From Rhea pennata (Eukaryota > Chordata > Aves > Rheiformes > Rheidae): 64,000 nt of DNA. The stretch covers positions 7,242,458-7,306,457 of the forward strand of contig NC_084672.1 in assembly GCF_028389875.1 (NCBI RefSeq), read 5' to 3'. Made by a program: the position numbers and the translations under genes. The notes under the pieces are model-generated. The model searched no databases, was not told the DNA's origin, and saw nothing but the letters and a program-made list of their open reading frames with translations. How positions within the stretch are numbered: position 1 is the stretch's first letter; each line of letters begins with the position of its first letter. Shown here one piece after another: positions 35,801 to 45,180 of this stretch.

Positions 35801-38800
35801 ACCTTACTCCTTCCCTCATATCGGGTCTTCCATTTATTTTTCTTTATTCCTGGCATCAGTTAAACTTTTTGGGCTATATTAATGAAACATCCACCGAAGA
35901 CGAAGACATTGAAGTAGACAAAAACAGTTCAGAGAGTGGCTCAGGATGGAGTGTGTACATGCATGCACTTAGCTTTCCTCTTCTGGAAAGGGGAAGGAAA
36001 AACACACAAGAATCTAGCAAAGACCTAGAAAGTCAAAAGCATCACTGCTTAAAAAACACATCTACACTATATACTTTTCCCGAGATCTTTTTTTTTTTTT
36101 CACAGCCAACAGAGCAGAGCTATCGGAGAGCACAAACAGTATAGCATTGTCCTGTGGCCAGATCCTGTCACTCTGACCATTTGTGTCCCAAGAGGCATCC
36201 CAAAGAAAAATCCCAGTGGCTCCCGTAGGAAATGGGAATGGTGCATCATGGGAAGCAAATACTACGTCCAAAGGGTTGTGAGCAGACAGGGTTACCCTCC
36301 CACAATATTAATTCTTGTCTGCTTTTCCCACTGCTTTGCGTAGCTCTTCAGAACACCTAGAGTCTCATGTTTTCTTCTTCCACCATCAGCAGAGATGCTG
36401 AAGACCTCCCCCGGGGCAGCAATATTCTCCTGGTGCAATTTACTTGCACAGGTATCCTCAGAGTGACATTGGGTGGCTGCAGAAAGAGCACTGGAAACAA
36501 CCACCTGAAAGCTGCACCACGCAGCCAGCACTTGACAACCATCTAAGCTATCTGCCAGCCATTGGAGGCCATCACCAGTAACACAACTGTCCAGAGCCTT
36601 CACAGGGACTTAGTCTTCTGATAGCAGTGCCCAGATGCCAAATATTGAAAAGACAGTAGTCATTTCAGAGCCTGGCATGCTTTCTGCTCCTCTGGCTCAT
36701 AAAGCTACACCATGGAAATCCAGGCAGCAGGAAGGAAAAGTTTAATTACCAACTGAGCAGCTGCTGGTTGACAGTTGAGTATGCTTCTGGGTGTCTGAAA
36801 AGGTGCTGGAGATGCCTTATGACAATGATGAACCTTAGTGAGGTTCATCTCCCTGTTGTAGCCGCCTGCTGAGAGCTGAATTATATTCCTGAGGATGAAG
36901 GTGAACCCTTAGCTGTGGGGTGACAGGTGGCAGCAGAATAACTATCCATCGATTTGGAGCAGCCAGACACAAGCGCACTATGTAGAGCCTGCTGTGATGC
37001 TGTTCGACTGAGGCCTTGAGAGAACACTTCAAAACTGAGTCATGACTGTAACAATATATATGCTTTAAAAGGCAGTCCTGCCCGTAGAAAGTGGTGGATG
37101 GTGAGGGACAGCCTGTTTTTTCTTTTTTTGATACTCCCAGTGGATTGCCATATGCAATAGCAAGGAATTTATTTGCAGTAACAACAAGCAAGAGTGCAGC
37201 ACTTAAATTTGAAAGGAGCTGACCCAGCAAGCAAGCAACCAGCTCGATGAATCAAAGACCGCATAGACAAGTAGCCTCAGACCGGTCAATAGTAGAACTG
37301 GCAAAGTTTGTGGGATCAAACTGCTTAACACACTGCTAAAGGTGAGCGTTCATAAAGCAGAAGGTGTTACTGCCTTATAGCAGCACACCCACGGATAATG
37401 ATCATCCCAGGGCCAACAGTGCAGAAGGGGACAGGACCTCTCCTGCTGAAGTTTCCCAAAGGCAGTGCACCGAGTTTGGTATCTTCTCTCACTGCTCTGC
37501 CCTCTTCCACCCACTCATTCGGCACCTTCTCCATGTGCCTCCCTCCCAGTGCATCTTCCTTCCTCCTCCCAGCCTGCCCGCTCCTTCCACAGTGTCATAG
37601 ATACCCAGGCAGGTTTTGCAGTGCTGTGAACACATTCTCCCTGGATCACCTTTTTTGCTTTCCCATCAGCGCCAGCCTTGCCGCTGTTGATGAGGATGCG
37701 TCTCCCAAGGCCATCACCACCAAGGCTGCTGCTTAGCCAAGATGGGGAGCTGTTTAGATTTACAGCAGGAATGTGAAGAAAAAGGAGCTGTAAAAACACT
37801 CTTTTCCCTCCCTTCCCTCAACATCAGGTTGCTCTGCCATGGTATTTGTTGAGGGACACCTGAAGAATCTGCTCCCATAGTTAACTTACTGGGCCAGGGA
37901 TCTCCACTCCACTTGCAGAGGCAATTGGGGAAGGAGACAGAAAAACGGCAAAATAATTAGTTTCTAATGTCAGGGACTTTCTTGGGCTTATATTTTGTTG
38001 CTGAGGGTGACTCCAGCCCAGAGAAAGCAAATGACAGAGGCAATTAAAAGGGGTCTGTCTTTGAAGTGTCTTTTTATTTACTTATTTCTAAATTACAGTA
38101 CTTGTATATGTACTTATATAGTGCTGGTCTCAGGGCTGATAAAAACAAAACATCTGCAATCTGGAAGACCACGCAAAGAGACATGGGAGCTCCTGCTGAA
38201 TTTTTTTTCTGAGAGGATCAAAGGTAAGTTTAGCATTTGGTAGGCAAAAGTATACAGATGTGCAAGCAGAATAACCACTGGTGCTATCTAACCTAGAGAT
38301 ACAGGCATGCAAGCACAGAAAGTAAGAAAAAGCTAAACTCTGTCCTGGTTTGGGACAGGCCAGAAAGGCTCACGCTCAGTAACTGGACCTGCTGTGTCAT
38401 TGCTGGCTGGAGTCCCAGGGCTTTGCTTTCTCCCCAGAATGACAGCAGTAGCATGGCAGAGTGGGCGCAGTAGCACTAATGACTGAATCGCTTAACCTCA
38501 TGGTTAGCTGCTCAACAAGCCTTTGCTAAATGAACCAACAGTTGCAACTCTGTTCTCTGCAGGGAGAAAAAGGTTTCACTTCCTTCCAAATTTAAAGTGT
38601 GAGTTTGCGGGGTTAGAGCTGGGAAATACAGAGCCTGTTTGGGCAAAAGGGAAGCTTGCTGTACTTATCCAAGATGCTTTTCTTCTCTTCATAGCTTCAC
38701 TCTCTGGGAGTGAGACTAGCTGTGGCTTTGGCAGTTCTGCCTCAAAGAAGCACTGGCTGCCTAATGCATAGGATCCACAGTGCATCCTTCTACCATAGCC

Positions 38801-41800
38801 AAAGCGCTGCCATCGTTCCTCATTCACAAACTCAGAAATTCCCTTCTTGGCATCTTGCAAGCTGCTGACCAGCAGGACTAGACTGAAGAAGTTGTCACCA
38901 ACTGTACTGCAGACCCCATAGATGAACTGATTACATTCATGCCCCTGAATTTTGTGTTGTTCCACTGGATTACTCAGATCTGCTAGTGCTTTTCATCCTG
39001 CTGCTCCCAGTCTTCCTGCCAGACGCTATTTCCTCACAGGGTCTCCCGTTCCTGCAGTTCCCATGAAGTTCAGCTTAAAATAAACTAAGGAGACTCTTCT
39101 CCTTTGTTTTGCTCTAGGGAGGAGCATTTAGGTTTTGTACATCTTTCTCTTTGTGGCAGTCGCATGTGTATTCCTGCCTAAGCAGGTTAGCAGGAGAAGG
39201 GGTTCTTCTGAGCCAAAAGAGTGCTTTATGGAGAAGAAGGAGAGCTGCTCATGGATGGTTGAATTCAAGTTACTATCAGAAGAGTCACATGTAAAACCTC
39301 CACCAAATATTTTCCTACCCAAATCAGTGCCCCAGCATTGGTCTTATTTCCAGCCCAATGCTGGGCTTTTTGCTAGAGCCTTGCTGTGCCCAAAAGGTAC
39401 AAAGGTCTGTCCATTGACTAGGTTTACATTGACCATTATATGGTGTCTGTGGCATTCTGTTAGCCAGAGAAGTAATATTTCTCCAGACCAATATAATTGT
39501 TGGCTGATACGCACTTGCTGTGGGAGCACATGAAAGTGTGTGTTAGCAGAACATAGCTTTTTCCAACACAGCATTTTGGCATAGAGTAGGCCTAAGACTG
39601 ACTGTGGGTCAAGCACAGTAAGCTGCAGCCTGAAAGATCTAAGTATGATGTTTACACTCCATGGACCAACTTAGACAGAAGTGTTACAAGTACAACGCAC
39701 TAGTGGCCTCAGAGCACGCAAACGCATTAGTCACTGTAAATGACACAACGGCTCTCTGTGGTATCCCTGAGACTTTGAAAGGCAGGTATTAGAAAAGGGC
39801 ACACGAGGAAAAAGTGGCAATCTAACACAAGCTTCCAGACTGGCCAGCAATATTTGATACTCTAGTTCATCGCTTGAAAGAGCAGAATATGATTCCTTTT
39901 GTAATCGAGATGGAAAGGCATACTGTCTGGACTAGTAGTGAAAAGGTTGGCTGATATTAAGTCCAATCATTACCAAGTGTCAAGTACTCCCTAAGATGGC
40001 TCATGCATCAATTTGAGAAGTCACCTGGTGGCAGTGGGTCACCAGCTCCCTCTACACACAATCAGGACACAGACAGACCCCTGCAGAACTGCTACAGCAG
40101 ATGCATAACAAAAAGAGTCTCTTTCAACTTCCACCACGAAGCAGAATTTTATTCCTCTTTGCTGGCAATAATTATGCCTCTAGAAGCTGAGTTCTTCATC
40201 TTCCTCCATGGCAAGAGGTCTGTCCCACTCCTCCTTCCTGAGGTGGAGCAAGAAACGGCTGCAATTGCATTAGCTTTCCCCAAGACAGATATGAATGTGT
40301 CCTTTGTTTCCTAGAAGGAAACAAAAGAGTCTATCTAGAGTGATTCAGAAAAAGGTAGGCGCCACGGGGCTACAGAAAAAGTTCAGCAGTCCGGAACCAG
40401 GTGCACATTTGAAAACAAAGTGCCGGAGCCGTTTGAAACGTCAATACTTCTCCAAGGCAGCACACGTCGGTGAGCGCGCGAGCAGGACGAGCAGACTTGC
40501 CTACCCACTGACGTCCCAGAATATCAAAGCTTTGTACTTCGGGGGAGCACGCGGTTCAGATGACACATGGATAGATGATATATATATAATGACATGGATA
40601 TAGCAGGATGGAAACCCACGTGCAGGTGCGGCTGCCGGGCTAGAGAACAGGCTAATGAGAGCAACAGCATCGCGAAGGGAAACTGCTGAATTCTCCTCGT
40701 CGCCCTGACACTTGTCATTTAACCTCTTTGTCTCAGTACCTCCCATCTGCAGGAGGAAGAATAATAATATCTGGAGCAGTAAGAAGGGAGTGCTTAAGAA
40801 ACACACATCTTTCTCAGAAACCTCTGTCAAGCAGAACACCTATAACTCCCCTTGGCTCCTAACTCTCTTTACCTGCAATGCCGAGACCTTATTATCTGGG
40901 GAAAAAGCATTTTCTTTTGTCCATTTGCTAGTAATATAGTCTCTATTTTGCACTTAATGAACATTTTGTTCTTTGTTTCTGAGATTTCTCAATATTTGTA
41001 GGTGAGAGAAATATGTTCCCCCTGCTCCTATCCACATGAGACATATTCTTCCAAAGACAATCCAAATCACAGGCAGGGGGCAGGGTACGTGTAAAAGCGG
41101 GCAAGCTGTTCGCTCCTCACAATAATTAGAGAGTGTTTCAATGCCAAGGAAAAAGAAGAAAAGAGTTGCACCTGCTTGCATTTCCCAGTCTCCCTTGGTG
41201 CCATGGTCTTGCCAGAGGACACCTGGCTGGCTCATTACCTTCATCTCAGCACAGGCTGAGCTGACCTGAGAGGTGGTGGTGGGTGCGTGGTGAGGGAGGA
41301 GAGCTGGGGAGGACACTGAGCCATGGTATCCATCAGCCAAATGTTCTTGAGCTGGATTCCTAACGTTTACCTACATTTCCTGTTTGCAAAATATGCTGGT
41401 GTCGCATAGCTCTAAAAGTTGAAAACCCCTCATCGTTCCCTAACTGCTGTAGACTCAGGCACTCAGCTTTTCTACATTGCTCCAACAATATGCTTCACTC
41501 AGGTCAGACTGTCACGTTGATCATTACTGGCATGGCGACAGCACGCAGGGATGAGATCCTCTTTGTACTAGACTCCTGCTCTAAGAATTCAGGCTGTACG
41601 ATGGACAGTGTTTGGCCCCTTGCTGTGTTTGGCAGTGGACCACTTCAGAGAACATGGACAAACAGTGGAGAAAAAGAAGCGGGGTGTGGGGAGGGAGAGG
41701 ATAAAGCAAGAGAAAAGGTCAGTTTGCCCTACTTAACAACTACATCTTAATATAGAAGGTCACATTTTTGCTCTGTGCATCCCTGTATCAGAATGACAGC

Positions 41801-43920
41801 TGACGCAGTAGCTTATCTATGAAAACTGGCCTGGGACTAACCAGAGGGCATCAGACTGTAGGAAGCACCACCATTCACTATGTAGGGTAGCGAACGGGTT
41901 TATCCCACGAGGTTCTTTTTGCAAACTACTGATGCACTGCATTCTGAAATGTGATATTATAACAGACTATCTGCTATTTCTACAGAACTCACTTGACCCT
42001 TTTGCTGTCTCTGCCTCTGAACTGTTTGGCAGTACTTCTTTGGAGGAACTACAGCAACAAACTCAGATGCCAGGACTTGGAGATAAGCAGCCAGCAAAAC
42101 AACCGATTTCCATACGCTATATAGAAAAGAGAGGAGGAGAAGAACACTGAGAATCCCTAATGAACTCGGCTGAATAACAGGACAAGTGAATAGCAAAACA
42201 GAATAGATTGCAAAGGTGCAGCAAGTTTTAACAGATCTAGCAGGCAGATGAGGGGAAAAGAAAAAGCAGAAGCAGGAGAAGATGGGAGGAAAGTGATGAG
42301 ATTGGAGCAGTCCGTCCAGTAGGGAGGACGTTTTAAAAGCATTTCACTTCCTTATTATATGGATAGTGCCAGCTCAAAACAAAGCAACAATCCATCTAGT
42401 CGAGTAACCTACAGTTTGGTACAGGATGTTACTTGCTCAGAAACAAGTGCCTTTAAGCACTTCTTGCCCATGACACCCAATACAACACAACAATGAAAGA
42501 ATGACAAACATCACTGCATTTAGTTTATAATTTCAGGCAAGTGCAAGGTATTTGTTTTGATGCAACACAGTGGGCAATCCCATCTGTTCCCACGCAGAAA
42601 GAAAGACCTTGTACCGTTTTAGCATTAGTGCAAGCGCGCCTCATGTTACTACAATTACTCGACTTGTTTTCTTGTCCTCTGTTGTGGTGAGTTTCTCAAA
42701 TTAGTGCACACACTGTTCTCCGTATTTGTTCCTCTCAGCCCTTAATTTGCCAACCAGCCCACAGGGTTTTTAGGATGGAATAGGGGATTGCCTCCTGCTC
42801 CCCTCCACAGCCCTAGGGCATCTTTTGTCCCTGCCATACAGGGCACTGTAGGTAAGTACCCACCTTCAGGTGAACCAGGAAGGGGCAATCATGGAGCCCC
42901 TGGCCCATGCCAGGGAACGCCACTCTGCCTCAGCCTGGGGACAGCCCGGCAGGCTGAGCTCTCCCATCCTGCCTGCAGTGGTCCCTGTTCCATTATCACT
43001 ACCCAAACGGACAGCCTGCTCCATCAACACCCCTCAATGGTGCCTGCTCCCTCACCTGCAGGCTGGTCCCTGTTCTGCCATGCCCACCAGCTGTTCCATC
43101 TCTCCCACTCCGCACATGGGTTCTTGCTCCAGCACTCCTACAGCATGGTCCCAGCTCCACCACGCCCATCTGGACTGGACACCAGCACCCAGTCTCCCCC
43201 GGGGCTGCAACTCGTTCCACCATCCCCAGCCGGCTGCCTGTGCCAATATCCCGCTTATGGACCGGTTCCTACCCCCTCGGTCTAGAAGCACCCAAGTACT
43301 GCTCGTTCTCCAGACAGGTACCTGCTTCAGCATCTCTAAATGGACCAGTACCTGCTCCAACGTCCCTGTCCGGACCAGCACCTGCTCTAGCATCCCTAGC
43401 CCAGCTGGCACCTGCTCCAGCATCTTACTGGATCGACAGCTCTAACAGGACTGGTACCGGTACTTGCTCCAGCACTGCTACTGGTACCTCAACACCTCTA
43501 GCGGGACTGGTACCGGTACCGACACCTGCTCCAACGCTCCCCCCCCGGGACCGTCCTCCGCCGCCGGCGCGCCCCGTCCTGCCCCGGCCGGCGGCGCGGC
43601 GCCCGCCCGCGCCCCGCGCCCCTCGCCCCGCGGCGGGGCGGTCCCGCCCGCGGCTGCCGCCGGCTCCGCGGCGCTGCGCGAGAGCGGAGCGAGCTCCCTT
43701 CCCACTTCGGCGCGGCAAGAAACCGGGAGAGCCGGAGACAAAGAAACTCTCCGGAGCCCCCCTCCCTCGCCGCCGCCGCCGCCCCTGTCCCCCGCGGTGG
43801 GGAAGGGGAAGGGGACATTTACCCGCTCTCCTCCTCGATCTCGGAGATGTCGGCGAAGATGAGGAAGCCGACGAGCAGCGTGAGCAGCGCCAGCGTCCAG
43901 CCCCGGCACGGCAGCGGCAT
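11569..43920 (-). CDS. ST8SIA2: ST8SIA2 (STX), alpha-2,8-sialyltransferase 8B / polysialyltransferase; six exons joined
   Basis: Golgi type II enzyme that adds alpha-2,8-linked polysialic acid to N-glycans, chiefly on NCAM. CDS is the complement of 11569-11854, 21014-21307, 24843-25100, 25709-25837, 27902-27964 and 43823-43920: 1128 bp, 375 aa plus stop, the same length as human ST8SIA2. Residues 1-7 are cytoplasmic, about 8-23 a signal anchor. The polybasic region lies around 85-118, sialylmotif L around 153-200 (C157, C171, C184) and the polysialyltransferase domain around 262-290. Sialylmotif S is at about 292-314, motif III at YHYYDS (329-334), motif VS has H346 and E351, and C307 and C371 are kept. 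Six N-glycosylation sequons stand at N60, N72, N89, N134, N219 and N234. All splice sites are GT-AG, so the gene looks intact. Identification is by recall of the family sequence and exon order. Confidence 0.97.
11855..21013 (-). other. ST8SIA2 intron 5 (about 9.2 kb)
   Basis: Phase-2 GT-AG intron: donor GG|GTGAGA at 21013, acceptor TTTCAG at 11855. No exon of another gene recognised. An AT-rich stretch near 19020-19080 with TTAATTATAATAATGG and GGTTAATCAG looks like homeodomain-site-rich regulatory DNA (weak inference). Confidence 0.85.
21014..21307 (-). CDS. ST8SIA2: ST8SIA2 coding exon 5 (residues 183-281)
   Basis: 294 bp with acceptor CTTGTAG and donor GTGAGA. Begins within sialylmotif L (CNLAPVQEY) and includes the sequons N219-ET and N234-GS and the start of the polysialyltransferase domain ([16 protein letters not shown]). 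Confidence 0.97.
21308..24842 (-). other. ST8SIA2 intron 4 (about 3.5 kb)
   Basis: Phase-2 GT-AG intron. Contains a MIR-like fragment at about 23325-23385. The longest open frame inside (23563-23997, plus strand) has no family resemblance and no splice support. Confidence 0.85.
23325..23385 (-). repeat. MIR-like SINE fragment
   Basis: The plus strand reads TTTACAGATGGGGAAACTGA, the well-known antisense core of MIR elements. Only about 60 bp are recognisable, consistent with an old, decayed copy. Confidence 0.6.
24843..25100 (-). CDS. ST8SIA2: ST8SIA2 coding exon 4 (residues 97-183)
   Basis: 258 bp with acceptor TCCTCAG and donor AG|GTAGGG. Encodes the end of the polybasic region ([12 protein letters not shown]), sequon N134-VS and the first half of sialylmotif L ([16 protein letters not shown]), with C157 and C171. 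Confidence 0.97.
25101..25708 (-). other. ST8SIA2 intron 3 (608 bp)
   Basis: Phase-2 GT-AG intron between the sequon-rich stem exon and the sialylmotif L exon. Nothing else is recognised in it. Confidence 0.9.
25709..25837 (-). CDS. ST8SIA2: ST8SIA2 coding exon 3 (residues 54-97)
   Basis: 129 bp with acceptor GTTCTCTAG and donor AG|GTACTG. Encodes the stem segment [20 protein letters not shown] and on to [12 protein letters not shown], carrying sequons N60, N72 and N89 and the start of the polybasic region. Too short to stand out as an open frame; found by matching the known protein. Confidence 0.95.
26935..27040. promoter_or_regulatory. CpG-rich patch with a CRE-like site in ST8SIA2 intron 2
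   Basis: Short GC-rich segment with about ten CpGs in an AT-rich intron, ending in CTACGTCATG, which contains a CRE-like TACGTCA. It could be an internal regulatory element. No transcript start can be shown from sequence alone. Confidence 0.25.
27308..27333. repeat. Perfect inverted repeat with ATF/CRE-like half sites
   Basis: GTGATGTCAT (27308-27317), six-base spacer, ATGACATCAC (27324-27333). Each arm carries a TGATGTCA/TGACATCA ATF/CREB-like motif. Confidence 0.8.
27359..27384. repeat. Perfect 11-bp inverted repeat with a 4-base loop
   Basis: ACTACTGAAAT (27359-27369), loop GTAA, ATTTCAGTAGT (27374-27384). A second, overlapping pair (GTAGTG/CACTAC, 27351-27363) lies just before it. Confidence 0.85.
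27902..27964 (-). CDS. ST8SIA2: ST8SIA2 coding exon 2 (residues 33-54)
   Basis: 63 bp with acceptor TCTTGCAG and donor AG|GTTTGT. Encodes the stem segment [20 protein letters not shown], matching the human exon except for one residue near the start. Found by matching the known protein. Confidence 0.95.
29510..29700 (-). repeat. Old CR1-type LINE fragment
   Basis: The plus strand shows the decayed antisense CR1-type pattern: AATCACAGAA, then GACCTGTTAGGTCCCACCTT, then TATTTATCCAATCTAGCTTT and a following CCCAGGCAAC. This order is familiar from CR1-family 3' regions in birds and reptiles. It is called from pattern memory, not alignment. Confidence 0.6.
30471..30492. repeat. T22 homopolymer
   Basis: Uninterrupted run of 22 T in ST8SIA2 intron 1. 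Confidence 0.95.
32250..32385 (+). repeat. MIR SINE fragment
   Basis: Contains CTGACCTTGGGCAAGTCATG and later CCATAAAATAGAGATAATAG, the classic order of MIR core and 3' region in sense orientation. Confidence 0.75.
32466..32590 (-). repeat. MIR SINE fragment, opposite orientation
   Basis: Plus strand reads TTGTGAGGTAGGTACATTTT, then TTATTATCCTTGTTTTATG, then GGTTAAGTGGCTTGGCCCAT, which is the MIR pattern in antisense. It lies about 80 bp from the sense copy. Confidence 0.75.
40360..40630. other. CpG-enriched patch in ST8SIA2 intron 1
   Basis: Locally raised CpG content, including GTGAGCGCGCGAGC and a CACGTG E-box near 40617, within AT-rich intron. No coding exon can be supported. Confidence 0.25.
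42385..42480 (-). repeat. Possible L3/CR1-type LINE relic
   Basis: CAATCCATCTAGTCGAGTAA followed by a decayed continuation resembles the antisense end common to old L3/CR1 elements of amniotes. Weak, pattern-memory call. Confidence 0.3.
42940..43545. repeat. Degenerate minisatellite, 30-bp core, beside ST8SIA2 exon 1
   Basis: Four clear 30-bp units start at 43320, 43350, 43380 and 43410, each beginning ACCTGCTYYARC and then CATC/CGTC. To the right a second motif GGACTGGTACCGGTAC recurs 56 bp apart (43448 and 43504). To the left, increasingly decayed CTGSTCC/CCAGC copies reach about 42940. The array keeps several frames open on both strands, which explains the long but non-coding ORFs here. 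Confidence 0.8.
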
Positions 43921-44350
43921 GGCTCCGGGGCTGGGCTGGGCTGGGCCGGGCGAGCGGCGCCGCGCCGCTCCGCGGGGTGCGGAGCCGCGTCCCGGCTCGG
44001 CGCTGCCGCCCGGCGGGGGCCGCTCCCCTCGGCGCCCGCGGAGCGCCCGGCCCGGCCCGGCGCTGCCGCGGTGGGGAGAGCGGGGGCTGCCTCGCCCCCT
44101 CCGCCGCCGAAGTTTGCGGCGGCCGCGAGAGGAGGAGGAAGGGGAGGAAGAGCGGGGGCGGCGGCGCTGCGTCCCCCGCCCCAGGTCCGCGTTGATCACC
44201 GCCTCCCCACCCTCAAGGGTGCCCCCGCCAGCGCGGCTGGTCTCCTGGTTTGGGGAGGGGAGGTTACTGCTCGTGTTCCCCGCCCGCTCCGCACAGCTGC
44301 AGGCTCTCGGCACGTCCCCTCCCTGGCTCTGCAGGGCAGGTCGCGGTTAG
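43540..44350 (-). promoter_or_regulatory. CpG island promoter of ST8SIA2
   Basis: About 800 bp of very high GC and CpG content enclosing coding exon 1. Sp1-type GC boxes are visible (GGGGGCGG near 44154) and no TATA box is evident near the start codon. This fits the known CpG-rich, TATA-less character of ST8SIA2 promoters. The 5'UTR must lie just above 43920, but its start cannot be set from sequence. Confidence 0.8.
43823..43920 (-). CDS. ST8SIA2: ST8SIA2 coding exon 1 (residues 1-33)
   Basis: ATG at 43920-43918 with a purine at -3; donor GG|GTAAAT. Encodes the cytoplasmic tail, signal-anchor helix ([14 protein letters not shown]) and the start of the stem (DISEIEEES). The frame stays open upstream for about 131 codons, but the family starts here, so this Met is preferred. 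Confidence 0.95.
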
Positions 44351-45154
44351 CTGGGGTGTGCACCCCGGTGTCCCCCCGAAAGGACAAAACTGCGATAAGG
44401 AGAACAACGCTAACTAATATTTACAATGGTGGCGGTTGTACCTTTCCTCTCTTGCAAGGTGCGCGCCTTGCAGAGGATCCTGTGGGGTGAACAACACTTT
44501 GTAAATGAAAATGATTAATAGTTAATCATATGCATCTCGGTTAACATTTATGCACATTTTGGTAACAACAATTATTTGCATACTATAAATACAGACCATG
44601 ATAACCACAACAGCCCTGCCATTACTCTTTAAATCTCACTTGAGTTTGAACAGGCAGAATTCATTAAGCGGAAAATGCACAGGAGCTTCACTTCTGAGGC
44701 ACATGGATGTGTTTCTGCCACACTTGCAGCCCCTGCATGCAACCTCCTGGCAGCTGCAGGCATGATCTTAGATTTTGCTATGGCTAGAAAAGGCTGCCGA
44801 GGTTAGGGCTGCAGTTTCTGTTGCATACAGTGTGGTGAAAGTGTATGAAAGTGAGGGCTGGGAAGAAAGAAGAGCGGACTGACCAGACCAAAGAATGGAC
44901 AAAAAGAGACTGAGAGGTCTTTTCCTTGACTCCTCACTACTTATTGCTCCAGCACAAGCCATAGGGCAAAAAGACCAGCCTGGCAGAGGGGTTAGCCAAG
45001 GCCAGCCTGGCAGAATGTGTCCAAGTCCAAGTGCAATTCTTTCAGACCAGAAAGTTGCTAAAGATTGGAATATCTGGTGATATGTGCACAGCCAAGCTGG
45101 AGAGCGAGGCAGTGGATTCATAATGCAGCAGATAACAAGAAGCACAGATGTGTT
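44351..45154. other. ST8SIA2 upstream flank with AT-rich motif cluster
   Basis: Directly distal to the CpG island. The only notable content is the palindrome and octamer cluster at 44511-44591. No gene recognised. Confidence 0.5.
44511..44591. promoter_or_regulatory. Candidate upstream enhancer: palindrome, POU octamer and TATA-like box
   Basis: ATGATTAATAGTTAATCAT (44511-44529) is a perfect 8+3+8 palindrome of homeodomain/HNF1-type sites. A perfect POU octamer ATTTGCAT lies at 44574-44581, followed by TATAAATA at 44584-44591. The cluster is about 600 bp upstream of the ST8SIA2 start codon. Motifs are seen; function is inferred. Confidence 0.35.
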
Positions 45155-45180
45155 GAGAGAGAGAGAGAGAGAGAGAGAGA
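45155..45180. repeat. (GA)13 microsatellite
   Basis: Perfect GA dinucleotide run of 26 bp. Confidence 0.97.

Larger units (their letters stand above)
27965..43822 (-). other. ST8SIA2 intron 1 (about 15.9 kb)
   Basis: Phase-2 intron, donor GG|GTAAAT at 43822 and acceptor TTGCAG at 27965. Contains a CR1-like fragment (about 29510-29700), a T22 tract, two oppositely oriented MIR-like fragments (32250-32590), a possible L3/CR1 relic (about 42385-42480), a CpG-enriched patch (about 40360-40630) and the minisatellite next to exon 1. No nested gene recognised. Confidence 0.85.

Noticed and set aside
42788-43445. Overlapping 165- and 191-codon plus-strand frames
   Set aside because: They arise from the 30-bp tandem array, which keeps frames open. 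No known protein is recognised.
43240-44490. 416-codon plus-strand open frame across the CpG island
   Set aside because: Composition is Pro/Ala/Arg-rich as expected from GC-rich DNA and the minisatellite. It runs antisense through ST8SIA2 exon 1 and has no domain resemblance.
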